Origin: an uncultured Alphaproteobacteria bacterium
Lineage (GTDB): Bacteria; Pseudomonadota; Alphaproteobacteria; Parvibaculales; Parvibaculaceae
Reading direction: 5' to 3'
Assembly: GCA_903889655.1 (NCBI GenBank)
Contig: CAISYL010000189.1
Location: 1-64,000 of the forward strand
Length of the DNA stretch: 64,000 nucleotides
Shown piece after piece: positions 1-9,472 of the stretch; position 1 is the stretch's first letter, and every line of letters begins with the position of its first letter. Made by a program: the position numbers and the translations under genes. The notes beneath the pieces were generated by a model that saw only the letters and a list, made by a program, of their open reading frames with translations, was not told where the DNA came from and searched no databases.

Positions 1-813
1 CGAAAGCTGCTGCTCGGTCAACGTGCCCGTCTGGGTGGTCACGAGATTGTTCTGGCTCTTGTAGAGTTCCGCCGCACGTTCCGAAGCTTCAAGCTGAGTG
101 CGCAACTCTTCGAGGCGGCCCGACAGCCAGTCGTTGGCCTGCTTTGTCGCCTGGAACTTGGCGTCGAGCTGACTGACGATATAGGCGTCCGCAATTGCAT
201 CAGCAATCTGGGCCGCCCTCGCCCGGTTCGCCGATGTATAGAGAACGTCGATCACATAGGTGACGCCCCGGCGGCGCACATCCTCATTCGCCATCAGAAT
301 GTCGGTCGCCGTATTGAGCTGCCGTTCCGCGGTATCTGGCGCCTGAGGCTCGCCTTCAGACGAAAAAAAAGACCGGATCCAGCGCGTCGGATCGACCGTT
401 TCGAGAAATGTGGCCGAGCGCATTTCCGGATTGAAATCCGGGTCGTTGACCAGGGACAGCTTCTCCACGACCCGCCGGGCGATGGTGCGCGATTTGATGA
501 TTTCGACCTCGGTGTCGATGGCCGCCGAATCCGAACTCAGCCCCGCCATCACCGCGTCGAGATTGACCACGTCCTTGCGCTGGGTGTCGATCATGACCTG
601 GGTGCTGGCCGTATAGAGCGGGGTCAGCTGGAACACCGCCACCATCACCAATGCGGTGACCACGACCACCACGCTTATGATGACATTCAGTCGCCGCCTG
701 AGGGTGCGGAAGAGCTTGACGAGATCAAGTTCCAAAAAGGTCTGATCCTCGGGAGCGTTGTACCCCCCGGGCAATGCAGTCGGACCGCCCGACCGCTGAA
801 GCGGCGCATTCAT
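1..813 (-). CDS. Wzz/GumC-like polysaccharide chain-length determinant (partial, C-terminus beyond window)
   Basis: Minus-strand reading from ATG at 813 (MNAPLQRSGGPTALPGGYNAPEDQTFLELDLVKLFRTLRRRLNVIISVVVVV...), N-terminal TM then coiled-coil region, open to window edge; next to Wza-like gene. Confidence 0.8.
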   Translation of the reverse strand, partial: MNAPLQRSGGPTALPGGYNAPEDQTFLELDLVKLFRTLRRRLNVIISVVVVVTALVMVAVFQLTPLYTASTQVMIDTQRKDVVNLDAVMAGLSSDSAAIDTEVEIIKSRTIARRVVEKLSLVNDPDFNPEMRSATFLETVDPTRWIRSFFSSEGEPQAPDTAERQLNTATDILMANEDVRRRGVTYVIDVLYTSANRARAAQIADAIADAYIVSQLDAKFQATKQANDWLSGRLEELRTQLEASERAAELYKSQNNLVTTQTGTLTEQQLS

Positions 814-912
814 AAAACCACCACATCGCGGGGCATTTCCGCCCCGTCCAGCCGCACCTGACGATCGATACCATCAACCATCAGACGTCCCGAGGCACAC
901 CAGGTGCCGTGA

Positions 913-2187
913 TCAGAGCTGACCACGAATAGTGATGCCAACCCTGTTTTGCGTGTAGTCGGCACCCGAAACATTCGAGTTGCGATCCACAATGCCATAA
1001 TTGAGGCCAACGGCGAAAAAGTTGTTAAGCAGGTAGGTCGCGCCCAACGTCGCCGAAGTCACATCGTCCTTGCGAGAAATATCACCGAAATCGTCATTCT
1101 CGTAAGCGATGTCTCCGCTCAGGACCAAATTGCGCAGGAGTTCATGATCGACACCGAGCCCGACCTGCTGGGCCTTGTAACCCGACGCCAGCGGGTCGAT
1201 CGATTCATCGATCGTCGAGTCCGCGGAAAAGCGGACCGTCGTCAGCGGCGTCACGAACCAGTTGACCTTCGCGCCATAGGCCAAGCCGCCATTGGACGAG
1301 AACTGCTCGTCATCGTAATTCTGCTTCTGGTAGCCGACAAAGACTTCGCCTTCCGCCAGCCGTGACAGCTTGAAGTCCGAACCGACGACGGCCGCATAGC
1401 CGTCCGAGCTGCGGTCGACACCATTCGTGATCTGGTTGTAGTCGCGTTTGTTCAACGATCCCTCGACATAGACGTTGGTATCGGGAGAGACGTCGTAGCC
1501 GAGACGCAGCGCACCGAGATATTCCTTACGGTCGCGGGCATCTTCATTGATCTCGGTGCCGTCGTTCCTCGGCACGTTCTTGTAGTCGTAATTGTCGTAG
1601 GTCCCGGTCAGGCTCGCCGTGACGCGGTTGAACCGCTGATGCAGACCGAGCGAGCTGTCGAAGAGATCGTATTCCGTCGGCTCGGCCGCTGATGCCAGCG
1701 AGTTCGGCGACCCACGGTCTTCATGCGCCTGCTGGTAGCCAGCATCGGCGGTGAGATAGGTGTCGCGCAGCACATCGAGCCGGCCATCCGCGCCGACGTT
1801 CCAGTCGAGGCGATTTTCCGACGAATGACTGTTGTACCAATACTGGCTGAGCCCGGCATGGAGATTGAGCGAGTGGCGCGACCACAGCGACTTGATGTTG
1901 ACCGCCGGCGATACGTTCGTAATGAAGTCGCTTTTTTCGTCGCTTTCGGTTGCGTAGATATTGTCGTTGTACTGCTCGGAGACGTCGAGCTTCGGCAACA
2001 CCAGGAAGCTGCCGGCCCGGACGCCGACGGCGTCGTAGCCCGGCCGCGCACGATCGCGAACGCTCTGCCCGCGGACATCCTGAATTTCCGTCTGCGATGA
2101 TGGAGTGATCTCATCTGCAAAGGCCGCACCGGACGCACCCAGAAGAGAGACGACCGGAACGATCAGGCAAAGATGCGCGTGCTTCAT
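913..2187 (-). CDS. Outer membrane beta-barrel protein of exopolysaccharide locus (BBP2-like)
   Basis: Signal peptide from internal Met (MKHAHLCLIVPVVSLLGASGAAFA); aromatic/alternating beta-strand pattern (FLVLPKLDVSEQYNDNIYATESDEKSDFI...). Confidence 0.75.
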   Translation of the reverse strand: MKHAHLCLIVPVVSLLGASGAAFADEITPSSQTEIQDVRGQSVRDRARPGYDAVGVRAGSFLVLPKLDVSEQYNDNIYATESDEKSDFITNVSPAVNIKSLWSRHSLNLHAGLSQYWYNSHSSENRLDWNVGADGRLDVLRDTYLTADAGYQQAHEDRGSPNSLASAAEPTEYDLFDSSLGLHQRFNRVTASLTGTYDNYDYKNVPRNDGTEINEDARDRKEYLGALRLGYDVSPDTNVYVEGSLNKRDYNQITNGVDRSSDGYAAVVGSDFKLSRLAEGEVFVGYQKQNYDDEQFSSNGGLAYGAKVNWFVTPLTTVRFSADSTIDESIDPLASGYKAQQVGLGVDHELLRNLVLSGDIAYENDDFGDISRKDDVTSATLGATYLLNNFFAVGLNYGIVDRNSNVSGADYTQNRVGITIRGQL

Positions 2188-2295
2188 GGATATCTCCAAA
2201 CAATCTAAACCGCGAACAAGCGAACGGTTAGAGGACTTCAAGGGATACGCGGGGGGTACTCGGGAACGCGCGCGACGACGGCTCGCGCACGCCCA

Positions 2296-2937
2296 TCAAT
2301 TGGGGCTTTGCTGGCCAGCCGGGTTTGCGTTGGCCTGGAGCAGGCTGTCTCCCCCGACGCTGAGACTACCCGTCTCGATCTCTGCAGCCGCATCCGCATA
2401 GGCGGTCTTGACCTCGTCGAGGTCCGACGCATCAACCTGCGCAACGATCCTGCCGGCCACGTCGACCGTTCCCGGCTCGCCCTGGAGTCGGGCGACCGCG
2501 ATCGCGAGACCACGGCCTGCGGCATGGCGATTGTCAGCGCCCATATACTGCGCCACACCAATCACATTGGCTGAAATTCCGTCCGCCCCGATGCCGCCAT
2601 TGGCGACGACTTTGCCGATCGCCTGGGCCAGGTCTTCCGACGTGATACCCGACGTACCTTCGATCGCTCCGCCAAGGGCCTTGAGAAGGGCGGGCGAAGG
2701 ACTATCGCCCAGCGCCGCCATCGCCTCGGCGGCGGTGGTCGCCGGATTGGCCGAACCCGAAATGAGGGAGGCCAAGGCTGCCTGCAGAGCCGCGCCGTTG
2801 TCGGTATCGCCGGCATGAGCCGCCACGATCTGCTGGACGTCATCCGCAACCGCCGCCTGCGCGGCGCCTGCCATCAACGCACCGCCGCCCACCAGCGACA
2901 ACGCGAGCAACACGGTGCCCATCCACTGCTTAATCAT
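2296..2937 (-). CDS. Secreted Ala/Gly-rich hypothetical protein
   Basis: 213 aa ORF with clear signal peptide (MIKQWMGTVLLALSLVGGGALMAGAAQA); between EPS export genes, same strand. Confidence 0.7.
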   Translation of the reverse strand: MIKQWMGTVLLALSLVGGGALMAGAAQAAVADDVQQIVAAHAGDTDNGAALQAALASLISGSANPATTAAEAMAALGDSPSPALLKALGGAIEGTSGITSEDLAQAIGKVVANGGIGADGISANVIGVAQYMGADNRHAAGRGLAIAVARLQGEPGTVDVAGRIVAQVDASDLDEVKTAYADAAAEIETGSLSVGGDSLLQANANPAGQQSPN

Positions 2938-3188
2938 GATACCCCCTCACACAGTTTGGACCCGGACCACAACCGAGCCTTCCCGATGAATTGTCGCCGC
3001 TCACACTATCACAGCGAAGCCCAACGAAAAAGTTGGTAAGGCTCCATTAACCGTTGCAACCTGCGGCTTTGGAGCACTTATCGCGCGTTTTTCAGATGCG
3101 TGTACCTTTGCAGCATCATGCATACACACACATCTGCCCAAGTACGTATCAAATTGACCCGTCAAGTTCAGATGCCCGACGGCAAAAG

Positions 3189-3818
3189 CTAAAAGAAGCG
3201 CTCGGGAACACGGACGATGTCACCCGGCAGGACCTTGACCTGCTGCGACGCCTGATATTGCGTCTCACCGCCTTTACCGCGGGTGATGTACACCGTGTCC
3301 GTATTGGCGCGGTAGGTAAAGCCGCCCGCCACCGCAACGGCGTTCAGCACCGTCATGTCGCTCGTGTAGGGATACTGGCCCGGCTTGTCGACCTCACCGA
3401 TGATGTAGAAGGGCCGATAGTTCAGCACTTCTGCGCTCACCTTGGGGCTCGTCAGGTAGCCTTGCGACAGCTTGTCCGAGACTTCCTTCTCGAACTGGTC
3501 GAGCGTGAGGCCCGCCGCCTGTGCCTGGCCGATCAACGGGAGGGAGACCTTGCCGGTCCCCGTTACGTCGAACTCGCCGGAGAGGTCCGGCTCGCCATAG
3601 ACGATGAGACGCAGCTTGTCGCCGGCTCCCAGTACATAGGCCGCATCGAGGGCCGCGGTCGGCGCCGGACCTGAGCCCGTTGCCTGCGCGGTCGCCGCGG
3701 CGACCGGTTGGGCCGGAGCCGAAGCGCCGCCCGCGCAAGCTCCCAATGCCAGCAGCCCCATCAGAGCCAAAACCGCCGGACCAAATCTCCGACAGCGATC
3801 CGTGCCCGCAAGTTTCAT
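3189..3818 (-). CDS. Polysaccharide biosynthesis/export lipoprotein (Wza/GumB family)
   Basis: Lipobox-like LLALGACAGG; Poly_export-like YVLGAGDKLRLIVYGEPDLSGEFDVTGTGKVSLPLIGQAQAAGLT and SLBB-like IIGEVDKPGQYPYTSDMTVLNAVAVAGGFTYRA. Confidence 0.9.
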   Translation of the reverse strand: MKLAGTDRCRRFGPAVLALMGLLALGACAGGASAPAQPVAAATAQATGSGPAPTAALDAAYVLGAGDKLRLIVYGEPDLSGEFDVTGTGKVSLPLIGQAQAAGLTLDQFEKEVSDKLSQGYLTSPKVSAEVLNYRPFYIIGEVDKPGQYPYTSDMTVLNAVAVAGGFTYRANTDTVYITRGKGGETQYQASQQVKVLPGDIVRVPERFF

Positions 3819-3900
3819 TTGCCACCCTCGACTTCAATTCCGGCAGATATGCAGATAGACAAGTTGAATTACCCCTAAACCCTCACCGGCAAACGCACGG

Positions 3901-4716
3901 CTACTCGGCAGCCGTCCCCGCGAAGACCGGCACCATAACATCGGCCGTCTGAATTATGCGCTTCTCCTGCCGCTCCAGGACGAGGCAAGTGAGCACATTG
4001 GTCATATAGGCGCCCGTATCTATACCTATTCGGTTAGGCTTGAAAACCGGCTGCTCTTTGGGCGTATGCCCATGAACGATGACTTTGCCGAACCACATGT
4101 CCGACTGCAGAAACTTGTCGCGAATCCAGAGGAGGTCGTCTTCCACCTGGTGCGCCAGCCCGATCCCCGGCGCCACGCCCGCATGGGCGAAGAAGTAATC
4201 GCCGAACTCGATGGACACCCGGAGCGATTCCAGAAACTGCCTGTGCGCGGGCGGAAGGGCACTATGAAGATGGTTTCGCGCGCGTTCGAAATCAGAGGGA
4301 TTGTCACTCAGGGTGAGATCGGTGATGCCGTAGGAATGCAGCGTCTCGAGGCCCCCGTAGTATTTCCATGTACGGCCGAAATTTGCGTCGCGGAGAAATT
4401 CGAGCATCGCCGCTTCGTGATTGCCCTTAAGAAAGACCGCTTCGAACCCGGTCATCGGCCGTGTCGTCAGCCGATCGAGCACTTGTCTCGACTGCAAGCC
4501 CCTGTCGATATAGTCGCCGAGAAATATGACGATGTTACGTGCGGGAGGGCGCTCATGCGCATCCGCTTCGATCCGCGCGAGAATGTTCGCAAGCAGGTCG
4601 TCGCGGCCATGAATGTCTCCGACAGCATAAAGCCTCATGCCGTCGGGCACCGCCGCCGGGCGGCGTTCGGTAATTCCAGCCGCTTCGCGGATTCGTTTTA
4701 CAATTCCACCAAACAA
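3901..4716 (-). CDS. PPP-family serine/threonine phosphatase / metallophosphoesterase
   Basis: Motifs GDIHGRDDL, GDYIDRG, GNHEAAML, VHGHTP. Confidence 0.85.
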   Translation of the reverse strand: MFGGIVKRIREAAGITERRPAAVPDGMRLYAVGDIHGRDDLLANILARIEADAHERPPARNIVIFLGDYIDRGLQSRQVLDRLTTRPMTGFEAVFLKGNHEAAMLEFLRDANFGRTWKYYGGLETLHSYGITDLTLSDNPSDFERARNHLHSALPPAHRQFLESLRVSIEFGDYFFAHAGVAPGIGLAHQVEDDLLWIRDKFLQSDMWFGKVIVHGHTPKEQPVFKPNRIGIDTGAYMTNVLTCLVLERQEKRIIQTADVMVPVFAGTAAE

Positions 4717-4915
4717 GTTTCGACCTGGGCTTTCGTATCGCCGTAACGGCGACCGGCGCGCCGCCGGCCTGTCCGCGGATTGGTATTCTACCCCATGCTC
4801 GCAATAAGCGAGCCCCTAAATATCGGGCGGGTCATCCCGGAGAAGCAAGAGCCGCCGCGCGAGACGATGCCGTTAACGAAGAATATGCTATGGTTTCGGA
4901 TATATACCCGTCCGT

Positions 4916-5959
4916 TTGTCCCCGGATGGTGCAGTCAACGTCCAAGGCGCAACCGTGTCACCTGCAAATACGTCCAAAGAGCCCGATACGTCCAAGGAAC
5001 CGGCAAGCTCCAGCCATCTGGTGTCCGCCCGGCGCACTCTCGATCTCGAGATAGCCGGCCTCAAGGCGCTTGCGGCGTCGCTGGACGGCGCCTTCTCCGA
5101 TGCCGTCGAACTGCTTTTTGCGGTCAAGGGCCGCACCGTCGTGACGGGCATGGGCAAGAGCGGACATGTCGGGCGGAAGATCGCAGCCACCCTCGCTTCG
5201 ACCGGAACGCCCTCACAATTCGTTCATCCGGCGGAGGCGAGCCACGGCGATCTCGGCATGATCACCCGCGACGATGCGATCCTGGCATTGTCCTGGTCGG
5301 GCGAATCCGCCGAACTCCTCAGCATCATCTCCTATGCAAAGCGCTTTTCGATCCCGCTGATCGCGATCACGGCGGAAGCTGCGAGCGCGCTCGGCAAGGC
5401 CGCCGACATCGCGCTCGTGCTGCCCAGGGCCGAAGAAGCCTGCGCCAACACCAATGCACCGACGACATCGACCACCATGCAGCTCGCCCTCGGCGACGCG
5501 CTGGCGGTCGCTCTCATCGAACGTCGCGGCTTCACGGCAAGCGATTTCCGCGTCTTCCATCCGGGCGGCAAGCTCGGCGCGCAACTGCGCCATGTCGCCG
5601 ACATCATGCACAAGGGCGACGAGATGCCCCTTGCCGGCCCCGATACGCCGATGTCCGAGGCTCTCATTGAAATGTCCCGCAAGAGCCTCGGCTGTCTCGG
5701 CATCGTGGGCAAGGATGGCATGCTTGCCGGCCTCATCACGGATGGCGACTTGCGCCGCCATATGGGGGCCGGGCTTCTCGAAAAACGCGTCGGCGAGATC
5801 ATGAATGCCTCGCCCAAGACCGTACCGCCGACCATGCTTGCATCCGAGGCGCTGAACTTCCTCAACGAAAAGAAGATCACGAGCCTCTTCGTCGTCGACA
5901 ACGGCAAGCCGGTCGGCGTCGTCCATGTCCACGACTTCCTGCGAGCAGGCGTCGTCTGA
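4916..5959 (+). CDS. kdsD: KpsF/GutQ family arabinose-5-phosphate isomerase (SIS + tandem CBS)
   Basis: SIS: VVTGMGKSGHVGRKIAATLASTGTPSQFVHPAEASHGDLGMI; CBS repeats at C-terminus; start may be internal (GTG near 4955). Confidence 0.85.
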   Translation: MSPDGAVNVQGATVSPANTSKEPDTSKEPASSSHLVSARRTLDLEIAGLKALAASLDGAFSDAVELLFAVKGRTVVTGMGKSGHVGRKIAATLASTGTPSQFVHPAEASHGDLGMITRDDAILALSWSGESAELLSIISYAKRFSIPLIAITAEAASALGKAADIALVLPRAEEACANTNAPTTSTTMQLALGDALAVALIERRGFTASDFRVFHPGGKLGAQLRHVADIMHKGDEMPLAGPDTPMSEALIEMSRKSLGCLGIVGKDGMLAGLITDGDLRRHMGAGLLEKRVGEIMNASPKTVPPTMLASEALNFLNEKKITSLFVVDNGKPVGVVHVHDFLRAGVV

Positions 5960-5965
5960 GCGACC

Positions 5966-6700
5966 TCAGATCTTCCGGACGACGAAGCCCGGCGCAAAGC
6001 GGATGACGAGCATGATGAAGCGCCACCAGAACGGCGTGTAGATCACGCCGCGCTTGCCTTTTTTCACAGCCGCCACGATATCGCCGCCCACCGCCTGTGC
6101 GGAGGCCCAGAGCGGACCCTTGGGGAAAGCATTTGTCATCGGCGTGTCGACGAACCCCGGTTTTACGACGAGGACGTTGACGCCCCGGGGAGCGAAGGCC
6201 AGCGCCATTCCCTCGCCCATGACCGACAGGAAAGCTTTCGACGCGCCATAGATGTAATTGCTGGGCCGACCGCGATCGCCGGCAACCGAGGAAATGACGA
6301 TCAGAGACCCGGAACCCTGCGCCGCCATGATGTTTCCGAGCCGGGTCATCAACGCAGCAGGGCTTTGCGTATTGATGCGCATCACGTCGAGCATCGCGGC
6401 TCCCGAGGCTTCGCAAGCCGCCTGATCCGGCAGGACGCCATGCGCGATCAACGCGACATCGATACCACCCAGCGCCGCGCGCGCCGTTTCGCAAAGTTCG
6501 TCGAGCAAGGCGAGGTCGCCGAGATCGGCCGTATGCGTCGCCACCTCCGTCGCGCCGCGCACTTCGAGATCGGCGGCGATGTCGGCCAGCGCCGTTTCGT
6601 TGCGCGCGACCAGAAAGAAGCGCGCGCCGTCGATGGCGAAGCCGCGCGCCACTTCCTGCGCTATGGCGGAGGTAGCGCCTAAAATCAGGACTCGGCTCAT
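5966..6700 (-). CDS. SDR-family oxidoreductase, DprE2-like (decaprenylphosphoryl-2-keto-ribose reductase homologue)
   Basis: Rossmann LILGATSAIAQEVA, SSVAGDRGRPSNYIYGASKAF (YxxxK); overlaps upstream DprE1-like ORF by 4 nt. Confidence 0.8.
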   Translation of the reverse strand: MSRVLILGATSAIAQEVARGFAIDGARFFLVARNETALADIAADLEVRGATEVATHTADLGDLALLDELCETARAALGGIDVALIAHGVLPDQAACEASGAAMLDVMRINTQSPAALMTRLGNIMAAQGSGSLIVISSVAGDRGRPSNYIYGASKAFLSVMGEGMALAFAPRGVNVLVVKPGFVDTPMTNAFPKGPLWASAQAVGGDIVAAVKKGKRGVIYTPFWWRFIMLVIRFAPGFVVRKI

Positions 6701-8025
6701 CGGACGTTCTCCATGACACGCCGCGCGAAACTCGAACTCATGCGCGGATCGACGAATTTGCGGAATGTCTCGAGTTGCGGATAGCCGCGCATGAAACAGG
6801 CGGGCGACATGCGGGCATCCTTGGCCGGGTAGATGCGGCCGCCCGCTTCCATCACGATGGCGTCGAGCCTGTCGAGCAGCGCGAAGGTGGCTTCGCCCTT
6901 GATGGGAAAATCGAGTGCGAGCGTCGTTCCCGGCATCGGAAACGAGAGCAGCCCCGGCGAAAGATGATCGCCGAAAACCTTGAGGACGACGAGGAACGAG
7001 CCCTGCCCGCTGCGGCTGATTTCAGCGAGCAAGGCTTCCGATACATCGCGCTGATCGCGCGTCGGCACGACGGCCTGATATTGCAGGAACCCCTTGGGTC
7101 CGTAGATGCGGTTCCAGTTGGCAATCGCATCCAGCGGATAATGAAAGGCGTCGAGAGACCAGACCTTCTCGACGATGTGGGCCCTCTGCCGGTTGTAATA
7201 GGCGGCGTTAAAAGCCTTGAGGGACAGTCCATTGATGAGCGAGATCGGCGGCGTGATCGGCACGGCGAGCGGCAGCGGCCGACCGGCCTTCAGCCCTCTT
7301 GCCTCTTCCGCATCGAGAACATTGGCGCGCAGAAAGTGTCCGCGGCCGAAGGTCTCGCCGCGGCCGAGACAGTCTATCCAGGACACCACATATTCGTGGC
7401 TCGCGGCCGATTCCGCGCTCAACACGAAAAACTCGTCGAGCCCGCCGAACTTGATCGACTGACCGCCGAGGAAAGCCGACGCCGTCGGCTTCAATTGCAA
7501 CGTCGCCTGCGTGACCAGCCCGGTGAGGCCCAGCCCTCCGATCGTCGCGGCGAACTGATCCGCGTTCTCCCATGGCGAGCAGAGAAGACGGCTCCCGTCG
7601 GATCGCAGAAGTTCGAAGCTTCTCACATGACGTCCGATCGAGCCGGCACGGTGATGGTTCTTGCCATGCACGTCGTTGGCGATGGCACCGCCGAGCGTCA
7701 CGAATTTGGTGCCGGGCGTCACCGGCAGAAACCAGCCATGCGGTAGCGCGACTTCGATGATGTCGGCCAGCGAAACGCCAGCCTCGCAGGCGATTTCGCC
7801 GGTCTGCCGGTCGAAGGAAATGAAGCGGCGAAGCGCCCGCGTCTCGATCAGCGTACCGCCGCCATTGAGACAACTGTCGCCATAGCTGCGTCCGAGGCCG
7901 TAGGGAAGAACCGAACCTTCCGCCGGTAACGGCAGCGGCGCATGACGGTCCGTCATGCGCACGACATTCTGCGTGACGCGCGGATAGCGCCCCCAGCTCA
8001 TCGCTTTCGTCGCGGCGGAATTCAT
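6697..8025 (-). CDS. FAD-binding oxidoreductase, DprE1-like (decaprenylphosphoryl-beta-D-ribose oxidase homologue)
   Basis: FAD_binding_4 motifs PYGLGRSYGDSCLN, TLGGAIANDVHGKNHH; C-terminal LDFPIK...GGRIYPAKDAR...VDPRM resembles mycobacterial DprE1. Confidence 0.82.
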   Translation of the reverse strand: MNSAATKAMSWGRYPRVTQNVVRMTDRHAPLPLPAEGSVLPYGLGRSYGDSCLNGGGTLIETRALRRFISFDRQTGEIACEAGVSLADIIEVALPHGWFLPVTPGTKFVTLGGAIANDVHGKNHHRAGSIGRHVRSFELLRSDGSRLLCSPWENADQFAATIGGLGLTGLVTQATLQLKPTASAFLGGQSIKFGGLDEFFVLSAESAASHEYVVSWIDCLGRGETFGRGHFLRANVLDAEEARGLKAGRPLPLAVPITPPISLINGLSLKAFNAAYYNRQRAHIVEKVWSLDAFHYPLDAIANWNRIYGPKGFLQYQAVVPTRDQRDVSEALLAEISRSGQGSFLVVLKVFGDHLSPGLLSFPMPGTTLALDFPIKGEATFALLDRLDAIVMEAGGRIYPAKDARMSPACFMRGYPQLETFRKFVDPRMSSSFARRVMENVR

Positions 8026-9461
8026 CCGGCGGCCGCCAGAAGAATGAGGGCGGCGATCAGGCCTATGACCCGGCTCACCGGATCTCTCAGCGCAAAGACG
8101 ATGGGATCGTCATGCATCTGACCGCGATGCGTGAGGAGCCAGACCCTGCTGATCCAGTAGAGCATCAGCGGCGCGAAGAGCCAGAGCAACTGATGGTGCG
8201 GATAGAGCGCCTGGGCTTCAGGGGCGCTTACATATAACGCAAGCACGACGACGCTCGCATAGCCCGAGGCGACGCCCAGCATCTGCATGATGATCAGATC
8301 TTCGGACTGATAGCCGCGGCCGTGCAGGAGCGTGACGCCGCGCTGGCGGCTCGACTCGATTTCGGCCACGCGCTTCACGACGCCGAGGCTGAGGAAGAGG
8401 AAAATCGACACGCCGAGGAGCCAGGGCGAGAGGCTCAGATGAACGACGACGGCGCCGGCGATGATGCGCAGCGTATAGAGCGCAGCCAGCGTAAAGACGT
8501 CGAGCAGCGCCCGGCGCTTCAGGTCGAAGGAATAGGCGACGGTGACCGCATAATAGAGTGCGAGCACGGCGGTGAAATAAAGATCGGTATGGATCGCCAG
8601 CGCGAAGCCCGCGATCAGCAGAAGCGGGATCGCGACGAGGCCCTGCTCGATCGGCAATGTCGCCGCCGCGAAGGGCCGCAGCCGCTTGCTCGGATGCCGG
8701 CGATCGGCGGCGAGATCGAGGAGATCGTTCAACAGATAGACGCTCGACGCGCAAAGACTGAAGGCCAGGAAGCCGAGGCCCACAGTCATCAGCTTCACCG
8801 GATCGAAGATCTGATGCGAGAGGACGAGCGGCGCAAAGAGAAGCGAGTTCTTCACCCATTGATGAAGGCGCAGCGCCTTGATCCAGAGCCGGAGACGCGA
8901 CCGGCTGCGTTCCTGCCTGAATACGCGGGTGAACGAGACGCGCTTCGACAGGATGCGTTCGATGTCGGCGGAACTCGCCGCGAGCATCGCCGCCTCGGCG
9001 CCCGCCCAGACCGGCATATCGACATGCGCATTGCCGATATAATCATAGCGGCCGAACCGCGCTTTCAGCGCTTCGGCCTTGGCGCGGCCGGTCATGTTGA
9101 CGCGACCATCGCTCGCGATGACGCCAGTGAAAAATCCGTGATACGCCGCAATCGCCTCGACCATCAGGCGATCCGCACCAGACGCGAGCACGATTTCCCG
9201 GCCCTCCTCGCGTTCGGCGCGAAGCCATGCGATCAGTTCCTCGTTATAGGCTAGTGCCGAAGGATCGAAGGCGATGCGCCTGGCGATTTCCGCCTTGCAA
9301 TGAGCCTTGCCTTTCAACAGCCAGAACGGCAGCAGAAAAAGGCTCAGCGGCCGCTGCTTGAGAAGGAGCAGGACCGCTTCGATAAGTGTGTCTGTCCGGG
9401 AGAAGGTGCCGTCGAGATCGACGCACAACACACATCCCGGCGCGAGAATGGCTTCGTTCAT
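8022..9461 (-). CDS. HAD-domain/UbiA prenyltransferase fusion (decaprenyl-phosphate phosphoribosyltransferase-like)
   Basis: N-terminal HAD motif CVDLDGTFSRTDT; C-terminal UbiA motif NDLLDLAADRRHPSKRLRP and SFDLKRRALLDVFTLA; multi-TM; start at internal ATG 9461. Confidence 0.82.
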   Translation of the reverse strand: MNEAILAPGCVLCVDLDGTFSRTDTLIEAVLLLLKQRPLSLFLLPFWLLKGKAHCKAEIARRIAFDPSALAYNEELIAWLRAEREEGREIVLASGADRLMVEAIAAYHGFFTGVIASDGRVNMTGRAKAEALKARFGRYDYIGNAHVDMPVWAGAEAAMLAASSADIERILSKRVSFTRVFRQERSRSRLRLWIKALRLHQWVKNSLLFAPLVLSHQIFDPVKLMTVGLGFLAFSLCASSVYLLNDLLDLAADRRHPSKRLRPFAAATLPIEQGLVAIPLLLIAGFALAIHTDLYFTAVLALYYAVTVAYSFDLKRRALLDVFTLAALYTLRIIAGAVVVHLSLSPWLLGVSIFLFLSLGVVKRVAEIESSRQRGVTLLHGRGYQSEDLIIMQMLGVASGYASVVVLALYVSAPEAQALYPHHQLLWLFAPLMLYWISRVWLLTHRGQMHDDPIVFALRDPVSRVIGLIAALILLAAAG

Positions 9462-9472
9462 AAGTGGCCCCG

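Noticed and set aside
6423-6452. Additional TGATCC sites (e.g. 6423, 7558, 14477) as RpoE promoters
   Set aside because: No TAAGA-like -10 at 17-19 nt spacing, and they lie inside coding sequence.
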